A DNA stretch of 64,000 nucleotides from Fusarium oxysporum f. sp. lycopersici 4287 (lineage: Eukaryota; Ascomycota; Sordariomycetes; Hypocreales; Nectriaceae), in the NCBI RefSeq assembly GCF_000149955.1, contig NC_030992.1, positions 1,904,366 to 1,968,365 on the forward strand, written 5' to 3'. Each line of letters opens with the position of its first letter. Position 1 is the stretch's first letter. Positions 11,541 to 23,595 of this stretch are shown here, in pieces. The position numbers and the translations under genes were made by a program. Under the pieces are notes generated by a model. It did not search any database and had not been told where the DNA came from. It worked only from the letters and a program-made list of their open reading frames with translations.

Positions 11541-12462
11541 CTACAACTTCTCAAACCTCGGCTTCGTCTTCTTCAATCCACTCATCAACGCCAACGAAAA
11601 GTCCTTGCCTTGCACAGCCGCTGCATTCCATACTTGCGTATACCTCAAGCTCTCAGCAACAGTATGATCCCTGCCGTGGTTGAGCAGCTCCTTCGTTCCC
11701 TGTACAGCAACAGGGCTCTTGTCAGCAAGTGTGGTTGCCAGAGCCACAGCAGCCTGCACAGCCGCCTGTTTGCCCTCGTGAACCTGGCTCACAAATCCTA
11801 CTGACAATGCTTCCTGTGCTGAGAAGTCTCGGGCCGTGAGACAAACGTCCTTAACCCATGATGTTGAGCCAACGAGCTTGGGCAGACGTGCCAGGGTTCC
11901 GATATCAGCGGCCATGCCAATGTCAACTTCCTTGACAGCGAAGCGTGTGTTGGAGGCGCAGATGCGGATGTCAGCGCAGCAGGCGATATCAATAGCAAGG
12001 CCAATAGAAACACCATGAAGCACGCAAATGACAGCTGTAAATTTAATCCCACATATAAGTAATTCATCTTAGCAAATCGTTGGACGAGTGACACTTACGT
12101 TTCTCGCACTTCTCCATAGCACCAATCGAGTCCTGAAACTCCTCAATGTGGTTTCTCACTACCTTTGCCTTTTTGGCGATATCCGCCTGAGAACCAAAGA
12201 GGATTCCATCACTAGACGCAGACTGCACGTCCAAGCCTGCGGTAAAGGCTCGATCGCCAGCGCCGCTGACTACAACTGCACGGACGTCTTCATCACCGCT
12301 GAGCTGCTTGAAGACACGTCCAAACTCAAGCCATAGTTCTTGAGTAAAGGCGTTGAGCTTCTGGGGTCGGTTTATCTCGACATGAGCGACGAAAGGGTTT
12401 GGTGAGCTGACAATTATGTTTTTGTAAGATGTGTAAGCGGGGAGAGGTGTGGTAGAAGACAT
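11541..12462 (-). CDS. Delta(3,5)-delta(2,4)-dienoyl-CoA isomerase (ECH1-like crotonase)
   Basis: Two exons, 12099-12462 and 11541-12034, flank a 64-nt GTAAGT...ACAG intron and encode 285 residues. The crotonase fold is clear: an N-terminal HVEINRP(Q)KLNAF strand and helix, the oxyanion-hole region AFTAGLDV, and the second oxyanion segment HGVSIGLAIDIACCADIR. Three acidic residues fall at the exact spacing of the rat ECH1 catalytic set (20 and 8 residues apart): Asp137, Glu157 and Asp165, the last two in EVDIGMAAD. The enzyme shifts double bonds of 3,5-dienoyl-CoA so that odd-position unsaturated fatty acids can enter beta-oxidation. The C-terminus is EKL, not the canonical SKL, so peroxisomal import by PTS1 is possible but weak; no clear mitochondrial presequence is seen. 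Confidence 0.9.
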
Positions 12463-13093
12463 TGTGTGGGCTTTTAACTCTATTGCGATTACGTTGAAAA
12501 GAGAAGAATATGAATGGTATTGTAAGAAGAGTACTTATAAGGGATGAAAGAATCTCGGGCTAAACTGTCCCATGGGGTAGCTTGATCTTGGCTGCGACAA
12601 AGCCCATGTAAGAGGTGGGCTACTGATGGAGATGCCGAGGTTCCCACCAATTCTAGCCAGGCTCTACGGCTAACTCCAACTCACGTGCGATATGATTAAC
12701 CGTTGCATAGGTACCTACAAATAACCTTATAGGATACGAGTATACCGTGTACACCATCGAGGCAGAGGATATTCGTATCGTGTTTAATGAAAGTCTATTG
12801 AATGTGCTTCCGCATCAAATCCTTTTAACTGAAACGACGAAGGCGATAACCGCCCAGATAGCATTATAATCATTTCCGGGTCGTCTGCCCTGCCTGGGCT
12901 AGACGCCAATGCTCCTGTTGAAAAAATACGAACCCGACGTGTCCAGCGCAGCGCGCCTAACTAATCAAGCGCTCTCCCCCTACATCTTGTGCCTATCATG
13001 AAAACCAAGAGGGGGGCCTAAATCATAACTCTGACCAGAAGGCAATCCCCACACTAACAAGGAAAACAAATAAAGAGACGGCACGCCTGCCAT
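12463..13093. other. Intergenic spacer, isomerase promoter and glucanosyltransferase 3' end
   Basis: About 630 bp between two tandem minus-strand genes. It should contain the promoter of the isomerase and the 3' untranslated region of the GH72 gene. No other feature was found. Confidence 0.6.
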
Positions 13094-14544
13094 CTACAGC
13101 AAAAGGGTTCCGACGAGGGTGAAGAGAGTGGCGGCAGCGGAGACGTACAGTGCACCGAAGCCAAGGCTAGCAGCGCCGCTGTCATCATCATCATCACCAG
13201 AGGCAGAGGCCGAACCTGTGGATGTGGAAGAGCCCATAGCAACGCTGGCAGTGGCGGTTCCGCTATCAGTGTCGAAGTGGGATCCCTTGCCGTTGATGCC
13301 GGGGCCCTTGCCGGCACCGTCCTTCATGTACTTCTCGGCCTCGGAGGGCATCTCAGGGAGGTAGCTGGGGTCGACCTGCCAGACGGACTCGGAGGTAGGG
13401 CAAGCAACGCCGTGGGAAGCCTTGGCAGCACCGCCAGTGCCAGTGGGCATGGGATACTTGGAGAGAGCAGACTTGAAGAGATCAAACTCCTTTTCGGTCG
13501 TGACCTTGCCGTTCTTGATTGTGACGATACCGTAGTCGTTGTCCTCGAGGGAGTACTCATACATAAGGCCACCGGAGTAGACGGAGGACATCTGGCTGTC
13601 CATCATGGGCTCAATCTCCTCGAACTTACGAGGGCGGTTCTCAATGCAACCATACTCGGACAGGCTAGTGCAAGGTTAGCAGAGGCCAACATGAGTGATG
13701 AATTGACTTACAAAATGGGGATACCGTAGTTGGTAAAGTTCTTGACCTTGACGTCCCAGCCAGAGGTCTTGAAGTCACTGTTGCACCAAGAGTAATCGTT
13801 GAAAGCGAAGAAGTCAGATCGAACCTCCTCAGAACCACAATTCATGTAGTGAGCGGTTTGCATGCGGTTGGAGGCAACATCGGCAGCAGAGTAGCCGACA
13901 GGAACCTGGCGGAGCTTGCGGGCCTTGATGTAGTTTCGCATATCACGAGTGATGGCCTTGACGTAGGGAGCGGACTTGTCGGTATCCTTCTCGTCATTCA
14001 TGACCTCATTTCCGGAGAAGAAAGCGAGTGTGTTGTCGTACTTGGCGAACATCTCGACAGTGGCGAAAACGCTCTGGATGTAGGCGGCATTGTAAGAAGG
14101 ACCGGGCTTGGCACGGTTGATGGAGTACTTGGGGTTGTTAACATCGAGAACGAGGTAGATGCCAGCGGCGTCGAGCGCACTCATGCACTCGTCGTGATCG
14201 GCCTTGTTGTCGACAGCGTAGACGCGAATAACGTTGACGCCGAGCTCCTTGAAGTACTTGATATCACGCTTGCAAACATCGGGATCGGCGAGAGGATCCT
14301 CGTTAGCAGAGGCACCACCGGGCTGGTAGTCGATACCTCGGAGGTAGAATCGGTCCTTGCCAGTCCAGAAAGCTAATTGATTGTCAACACTGCCTGCACA
14401 TCCAACTCTTGAGGCAATTGACTACTAACCATTGCCAGAAACCGAGACAGCGGGGAGGGAAGCGCGCTTGCTGGGAGGCTCCTTGAGGGTAGGGGTAGCC
14501 GAAGCGACAGCCGCCAAGGCGGAGAGGAAAGCAACGGTCTTCAT
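13094..14544 (-). CDS. GPI-anchored 1,3-beta-glucanosyltransferase (GH72, Gas1/Gel family)
   Basis: Three exons (14430-14544, 13712-14372, 13094-13664) give 448 residues. A signal peptide (MKTVAFLSALAAVASA) leads into the GH72 catalytic domain, starting near residue 40 (FYLRGIDYQPGG). The acid/base Glu161 lies in SGNEV and the nucleophile Glu262 in FLSEYGC, the numbering known for yeast Gas1. A Ser/Gly-rich linker and a hydrophobic C-terminal tail after a small-residue stretch (DDSGAAS) indicate GPI attachment. There is no Cys-rich X8/CBM43 domain, so it belongs to the shorter GH72 subclass. The enzyme splits and rejoins beta-1,3-glucan chains at the outer face of the plasma membrane, elongating cell-wall glucan. 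The second intron lies three bases before the Leu codon of FLSEYGC. Fungi carry several paralogues; I cannot say which this is. Confidence 0.95.
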
Positions 14545-17509
14545 TTTAAGTTGGTTGGTCGAACGGTATGGCGAGAGATTAATACAGTTCAAAGAATTGT
14601 CGTTAAGAGACGATATCGAGGGTGGGAATTGATCGAAATGAGCGGATCGGGTGAGGAAGCAGAATTACAGTCCAAGTAGAAGAAAACCAACAACGAGGGA
14701 GTTGGGAGGTGGGAACGAAAGAAGATAGAAGATCACGACCGGAGAGAAAACGACAGAAAGGCGTTAACCGGTTGAAAGGTAAGTTGAAGGTATTAATAAA
14801 TCAATGGAGGGAGGAAGAAGAGGAGAGGAAAAGAGAGCGTGATACGGAGGTTGGAATGGGCTTTTAAAATAGTAGGCACTGGAGGTGGGAAGACGGGATG
14901 GAGGCCCTGGGGTGTGGTAATACAGGTACAAAGTTACAAAGTTACAAGTCGGGACCAACTCAATCGACAATCACAGAATGACACAACAGGATAGGATAGA
15001 ACGTGGATAGTGGTGGTATCAAGGGATATTGGATTGGATGGCAAGTAATTGATCCCTGAACTGGGCTGGTAGCTTGGAGCACTCGGCATTATCTTGGTAC
15101 CTACCAATCTAGGGAGAGACGGGGTGTCTGGATAAGTGAGTGAGTGTTTTACGGTACCAATTGAGGCATTGGACGAACGACGCAGACTCTTCCGCTTCCA
15201 TTTGGCTCCCGCCCTCGTACCAAGTTAAGAATGGAAACTGAAGTGGTCAGTCCAAGCGTCTAACGCCGGCCGCTGTGGGCATTTCTTCCTTAGAAGGCTT
15301 GGGCGGGCTTCCGTCGAATCCAAGGGGAAGCCATGGATTGGGGATTAAGCGTGGGGCACGTCTGGTCCAGTAATTTCAGTTTCCACAAATTCATGCTGGC
15401 ACACCTAATCTTGAGGGCCAAGAGAGCATGACGATGGGTTGACGATCAAGTCAGGCAGCTCGTTATTGTGAAGCAGTATAATGCTCTTGTATGTAATTCA
15501 GTGCTGTGAAGCTATCTTGTCGGATCAAACGAGTGTGGTTGAATTGCCATCTACCGGCATTTACACTATCGCATTGTGTCTTTGTTGTGCTTACACTTGG
15601 ACGGCGGAAGTCAGGCACACGAATCAATGGGCTGTACTAACCCAGCCTATCACTGAAGGATTAGACTCAGCCGGTGGTGTGAAGTCTGCTGATGTGTCGT
15701 CCCTTGGCACTGGCTGAAGAACAAGCTGTTGTAACATCCATAAACAAGGCGGTTATCAGTTGGTCATGAGTATGTGTACTTGTCACTATAAGAGGATCGA
15801 CACAAACAAACATTTAACCATCTTGCCCTCTAGTTTCAAACTCTGTTCTCGTTATCCGTATTTTTGCTAGTGTTGCCCATGGTGCTGCATCACTCGTATA
15901 CATCTCACGTGTGTCAACAAACATCTCAACGCCTATGGATGACAAGAAACTCCCAAGAGTGCGCAGCCACAAACCAAGAGTCCAGCAACTCAACCTCTCC
16001 GTTTCTATGACAAGTCCAAGGCCTGTAGTGCATTGGCATCACTTGCTGTCCTCTCTTTTTCGTTTCTTGGCCTGGATTTCGCTCAATGCTGAAATTCAAT
16101 TGACCCACCAAAGTCGTCGTAATGCATTTTAAGCTATCGGCACACGCCCCCCTCGCTCATGCATGACACTCCCTTTCGGCTGGAGCAAGCGCCTCCTGAT
16201 CAGCGATTGGCGCGCCGCTGAAACTCGTCTCGTAACCCCCTGAGGCTCCTTTTTAAACGGCTCCAGCTGGTGGCACAGTCCCTCTCTCGCCTTATTCATC
16301 ATGATGCTTGGTGAAGGCTGGTCTGGGATTGGCATTCAATGTCTGAGTACCTCGAGTGAATCGTAGAGTTCTTTTTATTTTTATGCTTCTGTCGCAGGTT
16401 TGATTATTAAGATCCAGAATCAAAACTTTCATCTCATAACCAAGGTAAGCTTAAAAGAAACTACCTACCTGGGTATCTGTCACTAATAACACAAATAAGA
16501 ATTCTTCCTTCCATTCTCACCTGCAGATTCAATGATCGGCAGGGGTCATTCTGCCACTCCCGTCCCGCTAAACTCCAGTGGAGCCCGGGCTCTCATGTCT
16601 ATGGGCCATACCGTATTCCATTGAAGAACAAGAATAGAAATTCGACTTCTCGTATGACTAGCTTACTGAAATACCACTGGTTGTCAAGCACTCACTATTA
16701 TTTAAACATTGTTTCTGTATATTATATCAAGGCACAGGCAGACACCGTATATCTTGAGTCTTGACCTTCCCTTATCCTGGCTGGTACCAGTCAGTCTGAG
16801 CTCTGACTGTTAAGACTGGATCCATATGACGATGAGTAGCACTTGACATGGATTTTGCTTGGTTTTATTTCCTAGACCCGTCAAATCAACCGAGACCATG
16901 GCCAAATTTCAATCGTCACGTCGATCACCCTGCACTGCCTCGTCCCAAGCTCATCTCCAATCCCTCATCCCTCACAACCACTCGCCTCAGCATTCTCACC
17001 GCAACGCCAATATCACATCTCGCCTGCTGCATAATTAAACTCAAGATCTGGGCGCTCAGCCAAGAATGACCCTCGTGTGAAACACTGTGGTTCTTCACAA
17101 TACCAGAGGCCCTCTTTTCATCTGGTAACCTCGCCTGGGGTGCGTCACATCCCCTGCCGGTACATGCACCAAATGACGGGTCACCACTCTATCTCAGAGC
17201 CAAGAAAATGCTTGGCTTTGTTAAGCTGCAATAGGAGGTTTCAAGTGACACTTTGCGTAGGGGAGCCAAGGAAATGTGAGACCTCTACCCTAAGTGACGA
17301 AAATATTAGGCAAGTTTAGTGTATCTTATTAGTAGGTGTTTCAACCAGTTAATTTTGACACCTTATCTTAATGTCAGAGGTTTTATTAGCGACCTATCAT
17401 CTTAACCAACATTCTTGGCTACACAACTCCATAAGAACTCTACACATACAATTCATTTAACTATGGGTATCAAAAACTGAATCCAATGTTTGTGTCTATT
17501 TGGCTTTCA
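14545..17509. other. Long intergenic region upstream of the glucanosyltransferase
   Basis: About 3 kb. The first 400 bases upstream of 14544 are purine-rich on the plus strand (so pyrimidine-rich on the coding strand), as expected for a fungal leader and promoter. From about 15000 to 17470 I see no gene, RNA or repeat that can be supported; short open frames have no recognisable content. Confidence 0.55.
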
Positions 17510-20500
17510 TCAATCATCAGTAACCTTAAAGAGGTCCTCAACCCCTTGCCAGCTTCCCTTTGCGCGCTCCTCCCAGTAACTATCCTTTCCTGTCTTGAGC
17601 TTCCATACTTCCTCTCCCTCTGGAGCGTTCTCGACCTTGACGAACCATCGAGGCTTGTATGTCTCACCTCGCTCTTCGAGTTCTCGGCGTCGACCGCGCT
17701 GAGCTTCCTCCAGCTTTTGTTTCAGATCCTCAGCATCATCGATTGCGCCTTGTTCGTATGCGCGCTGATCAGGTCGCAAGCGACAATCCGTAGGAGGCAG
17801 TTTGCCCTTCTCGATCTCTGTAACCTCGTTCAAGCTGGCAGCAAAAGTTGTAAGACCAAATGTCTGGGCAGCATTTTCCACCAGTGGTCCAACACGCCAA
17901 ATCTCCTGGCCGCCACCTTTGCCTGTTGTCTTCAAGCTGTTGGTCCATGTGCCTACCAAGCCGCTTCCTGTGTTTACTCCTTCGGGGTTGAAGATTTCAA
18001 CACTGACATCCTCAATACGTCCACCCCACATGCCCTTGCTCTTGAACTCAACAGCAGCCTTGTGACCAGTACTGTCATTGACGACATGCATAGTGCCCAC
18101 AGGCTCCACGTACTTTTCGCCCATAACCACGTTACGCAAGAACATAGTAGCAATATTCCATGAATATCGCTCCTCGGAGCCATTTGATAGACGTAGCACA
18201 ATTCGAACACGGCCATCTGTCGTGATTTCAGCGCTCTTGCCCCAAAACTTCTGGCCGGGGGCTGGTGACTGGGAGAACGACCAGTTGGCTGAGTCTGCTT
18301 GCATAGCTAGGAGAAGAGGTCGATGCTGGACCTTCTCGACTAAGAGTCTGAAACCTCCAGGCACCTCCTTTTCGCTTCGAACCAGTTCAAAGGTTTCGCC
18401 CAGTAGAGGTGTGAAAGGCTTCCGGATAGCACGCTCTTTGGCTCGACCACTGCTGAACTGGGAGACTGCAAATGCTGCGACGAACAAGAGTCTGTCTGTT
18501 GGAGAAGATTGCTTTGCAGCTTGGTTTAGTAACTGTGCGTATTCCAGTTGTTCGGCCACCTTTTGGCACATAGATGACGGTTCGTTCGAGGTAACGGGCA
18601 TACTGATGGTACTAAAATCTTTGCCAACATTTTTCCTAAAGAACGCAATCAAACTCGGTGCAGGTGCAGCTGCAGGTGGTATGGTTGATCTCCTGGTAAC
18701 GGCTTGCTCAATAGGCAAAGGTGTAAGGCTCTTTGGTTTCGTGGGGAAAAGATGAGATGCATCGTCCAGGTTTGCTGTGTCATTCTCTCCTATAGACGAC
18801 ACAGAAGAATTGTCTCGGAATGAATCTTCCTCCTCGTCTTCTGCCTCTTCTGATCGTGAAGCTTCGTCTTCGCTGCCATCAATTTTAAGAACGGCTGAGT
18901 TGGCATCCTCGGCATCAAAGAACTCGTCTGCTGTCGAGACAGTGTCTATACTCTTCCTTGACACGCCACCTGCAGACAAGGGCACTGGCATGCGACGGCG
19001 CTTACTGTTGTTGATAAGCGTGGTGAACTCGGACACAACTGAGTCAAGGTCTGTCAGAAGTGATTGACAATGATCCTGCAGCGAGTTCTCCTCTCTAACG
19101 AGCCCCTTGGATTGTCTCCTCGAGTGGTTTGGCATATTGGCAGAGATAGTCGTAGTGACACCACCTGGTGCTGGTACTGCCAGAGCTGTTGGCGCTCCCA
19201 GTGTGGCAGGGGATATCGCAGGAGTGTTTGACTTTCTTCTCCAGAAGGAGCGCCTCTGTTCGGGAGGGGGTGTGAAATACGTATCGTTCTCGTCGATAGC
19301 ACTAGTCGCAGCTCCAGGTGAAAGATATTGAGGACTGGTTACTGGTGGTGGTTTTGCCTGGGCTGTGACCTCACGGGTCAGGCGTCGAAGAGCATCGCGT
19401 GTACCAACCACGCGGCTAACCAGGGATTCGACCTGCTCCCATTCCCTGTCTTCTTGTGGAGAGGATTGATGAATAGGCTGAAGTTGGCGTGTATTGATTT
19501 TCAAGTGATCATTCTTGGGAAGATCCAGGGTCTCCAAACCCCTTGCAACGCGGCTCGCCTTTTCGAGCGCATGTGCCCAGTCCTGGAATTCCTTATCATT
19601 CGGGGCTCTCAAATGCCAGACTTCAGCGCCTGAATCGATGCTGATCTCTCTTCGTCGCTCATCTGCAGCGATGGCGGCTAAGCTTAGGGGAATAGCGCCT
19701 CGGAGCGCAGAAGACTTAGGATTATAGTAGTACGACAGAGTGCATGTCGAGTAGTCAAGCGAGAAGAATCTGCGAGCGTAGCCTTGTCCCTTCTTGCGAC
19801 GCCTCTTGTGGAGAACACCAACATGGTAATTGCCTGAGCCAACCTCGCTACGACCAGAAATGGAGTTCGCGTTTGCTACGGCGTTGTGACTGTGAAGACT
19901 GTCTAATGAAGCAGAGGCAACCCCGTCGAGTTTAGGGCTACTGTGCCGCCCGAGACTCGTTTGGCTGGCTCCAGCTTTCGGTGCTTGAAGATTAGGCAAA
20001 TGTGATGAAGTCTGAGGAGGTGCCCCCGTAGGATATGTCATTACCACGAAAGTCGCCGTCTTGGATGTCTGTTTCGAGAACGTGTTATCGAACACGAGGC
20101 CGTACATTCCGCTCTGGTCATGATTGACCTCGTACGTGCCGATGGACACCTTATCCGCTTCGCATTTACCAATCCATTTGATGGGTATAAATCCTTTACT
20201 TTTTAGCAGCTCTTGTGCGTTTGTATCTTTCTTCGAGAAGCGGGCAGACTTTCCGTCCGAGGTACCGCCCGACTCTTCAGTTCCATTATTCAGGTCTTCG
20301 GCCGTGGAAGATGCAAAAGTGGTGGCACCGCTGCCGGGATGTTTGACAATGCCAAAATTGCTGCAGTCATATTAGTACACAGCTTCATTCATGGGCCTGG
20401 GAAGGTTCGCGCTAAGCGGCACAAGATGGAGGTGCGTACATGGACTTCTTGTGAGGTTGTACGCTCCACGATAGTGTATTCCCTTCATCGACTTTGACCC

Positions 20501-20643
20501 AGCGAACAATATACGACTAGTTACGTGTTAGCCAGAAGTTCATGTCGGTTCTTCATATGGTGCCTGGCGCGCGGCATCTGTAATACAGGGGAGAGCTAGT
20601 AACATGCCTTGCTATGAACTTCAAGCTGCTCAATGCCCGCCAT
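17510..20643 (-). CDS. osh3: Osh3-type oxysterol-binding protein (GOLD-PH-FFAT-ORD)
   Basis: Three exons (20608-20643, 20440-20516, 17510-20360) give 987 residues in frame. The protein starts MAGIEQLEVHSK and enters a GOLD-like domain (YIVRWVKVDEG, then GKCEADKVSIGTYEV). A PH domain follows at about 217-308 (VGVLHKRRRKKGQGYARRFF). A near-perfect FFAT motif, EFFDAED, sits at about 517 inside an acidic Ser-rich linker. The C-terminal lipid-binding ORD runs from about 600 (FVAAFAVSQF, FTPLLGETFE). The ORD signature EQVSHHPP is replaced by EKVQHRPL, consistent with Osh3-like proteins that favour PI4P over sterol. FFAT binds VAP proteins, so it probably acts at ER-plasma membrane contacts, transferring lipid and regulating PI4P. 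The first intron needs a GC donor (AAG|GCATGT) with a TAG acceptor. Confidence 0.93.
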
Positions 20644-23595
20644 TTTGTATGATATTCTAGCGGCAACCAAGTTTTCGCGTTCGTCGAGGTTTCAAATATC
20701 GGGAAGCTCGGTAGACGAATTCGTGGTGGAGTTGAGGACCTTTAGCAATTGACCATGCCGGCTCGATCGATATTCAGCTTAGGTTTTTCGGAAGACCGGA
20801 AACTGCGGATTGGGGGATGGCTCTTGTTGTTGAACAAGACAGGTTTCGACAGTTGAAGAGAGAAGTTGTGTGTGCAGGGGGTGAAAGTGGCTGACAAGTC
20901 CTCCTTACGTCTGACTCTTCCTGGCATGCGTAGAAGCCAAGAGTTTTGCCTCGAATCCTGGAGGAGTAGAGGAGTATCCGTCCGCCGTATACGTGCGCTA
21001 TACGTGGACAACTCGAGCACGTACGCACGAGGCAGCTACCCAACGACTAAGCTAGTGTTTGTGTAGTCGAGTCGTGGGCTCTGTATTGGGCCGAGCAGGG
21101 GCCTTGGTGGAGGGGTAGTATACGGAGAGCGAGGTTTCGCCTTACTGCTGACGTTGGAAACGGGGATTTTGCAGTTTGTACAGCCACCACAGCCACCAGG
21201 AGCCACAAGTCCAGTCCTTTTCTGGAAAGTCTTTGGTGACAGGGACGAAACTGTTGCGAGGATGCTGTTCGTTTCAAGTGGACAATTCGAGGGTTGAAGT
21301 GGTTGGGAGGACAGGGCGGGCGGAGGTTGGGGATAAAAGCACTGGCATAAGGGTGATGAAGGTGGCTGGAGGGCGGCAGAAGTTACACGATTTTAATGCG
21401 AGTGGATGATTGATGATCAAATATCACTGAAGGTGTCAGGAATGTGGAAGCTTGCAGAGGTGGATTTTGATTAAATACGAAAACCAACAAAGAGGACTTG
21501 CGATTACTATGTTAAGGTTCCTTGCCTCGGTAGGTTTGGTATGCGAGCGCAGCAAAGTGCTAGTATTACATGGCATGATATGACGTTGCATTCCACTTTA
21601 TTCCGAGGCCTAGGGGTTCCATCATTTTGAATTCTGGGACTGAGCTGTAACTTGTGATGTTGCTAATATAATTACTGCTGTATCGTGATACACGTGCCAC
21701 CGCTTGATTTATAGCTTCAACGTCTATGGGAACCCGATATCTTGCATACTGCATTCTCCGCCGATGTTCCATTGTCCAATGTCTTGGGTGGAAGATCATG
21801 TCGACTAGGATGATCCTCATAAATAGCTTCTCGGCCCTGAAGACTGTTCATTACCCCACGGGCAATCCTCATTCCGGGCCTTGCCGGTCAATCCGAGCTA
21901 CAGTGAATTGACAGATGCTATTTCTGGCACGTTTATGGAGTAGTCTTTGTATGTCTGCCCGTTGATAGAAGGTAATGCTACCCGGAAGCCGAGCACGTAA
22001 CTGAGGTGGCCAAGCACAAACTTCAGGACACCTAACGGACGAAACTGTATTCGACAATGTTTTATTGCAAAGGAATTAAAAGGCCTAACGGTTGGTGATC
22101 TTGTGTTAATAGCTTTGGGGAGTTTGTAAGGCATTTTATGGACCATGACATGAGACCTGTCGGCAGACCTTGTTTTTGTAAAAGGCTTCTGTCACAGGAA
22201 TAATTCAGCCTTGATACGTCAATCCTCCGCGACCTACATACGAGGGTCTGCAAATACATGATCAACAATGATTGGCAACTAGCCACATTTTCACATAAAC
22301 TAGACATGCCATGTATTATAGTGGTATCTCCCTTCCAATTGGGGCTTCATAATGAGGTTCGGTTGTATGCTAAATAATCACCTTCCAATTCTAATATAAG
22401 ATATGGAAATAGAGCAAGCACTGTCTACGTATATGCAGACATGAACATTTTCACCTTATCAGCTCAATTTTTATTTTTTTTTGGAAATACAGCAATTATG
22501 GCACTGGTTCAGAACTGCAATATAGACTTTAACTATAGCATATAACAACTGATGTCATTTGGCAATGATCATTGCAATACAGTTCGTGCCATTTCATCAA
22601 CGGACAACCACCCTCTCAAAGAAACAATCACAAATCACATCTTCTCAGCCCCAATTACCCTCGAGGTTCATCACTATTAGGAATCGATATCGGTTCTTAA
22701 CTCAAACCCTGTCTCACCCACGCGACCTGCCCCTGACGCCCGTCGTCGAGCCAAGCACCAAAGGCCATCAAGACTCTTCTACTGGTGGATGGACGAAGTG
22801 AGCCCATGCCTAATCCTAGTTGGGATAGACAGACGGGCCCTTAAGCAGCCAGACCTTACCTTAAGTGACTTGTGGATCTAAGCGGGCAGCGAGATGGAAC
22901 TCCACTGTGGTTTAGGGGACGAGCCTACGAGGAGGAATCTCGTCAAGCTAAGCCCAAGGTCCAGGCCAAGCCAGGGGCTTTTTTTGAGTTGGTATTTGGC
23001 TGACCCTTAGTTAAAGAACTTGAGAACGAAATTTCCATCTACCTCTAGTTATGTTGACCTGCTTTTCATTTTCCCCTTTTTATTCCTGGGCTCTGAATTC
23101 ATGTTCAATCTCACAGTAAATCACTGAAACGCTGAGCCAGAGTGTGGCAAGTGCTTCTTCCCGCACCTGCATCCCGCCCGTCTCAAGGCACCTACCGCTG
23201 TGACCTGAATCGCACGGCGCAACAGAAAGGAAGTACCCTTTCTTGGTCAACTTTCATCTTTTCATCTCCTTCTTTTCAATCTCATCAACGACTTGAACCG
23301 CCTCGCATCGCATTGCATCGTTTCTTCTTTGTCCCTCCTTTCGCCTGCATTGTTGGTAATTAAGTGCTTTTCTTCATCCGCGACATCTACTTGACATAAT
23401 TCTTTGCTTCTTTCTGCTGCCCGTCGACAACCCCCGTCCCGGTCTCCGGCCTCCGCACTCCAGACCCCGATCACCGCACTTGTCCTGCACGAGCCCTACG
23501 AACGACTCGAGACGGTTACACTGCGAGACAGGTTCCTTTGCTACTGCACATCTTCTAGAGATCACCGAAAACTTGATCTGTTAAGACCCGCCACC
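20644..23595. other. Divergent promoter region between osh3 and the ArfGAP gene
   Basis: About 2.95 kb between two outward-facing membrane-traffic genes. The last 350 bases before 23596 are C/T-rich, typical of a leader. Nothing else could be supported; short open frames lack recognisable domains. Confidence 0.6.

Noticed and set aside
13849..14376. Long plus-strand open frame antisense to the glucanosyltransferase
   Set aside because: It is the complement of a GC-biased coding exon; antisense frames of this kind recur opposite other genes (for example 45387-45911).
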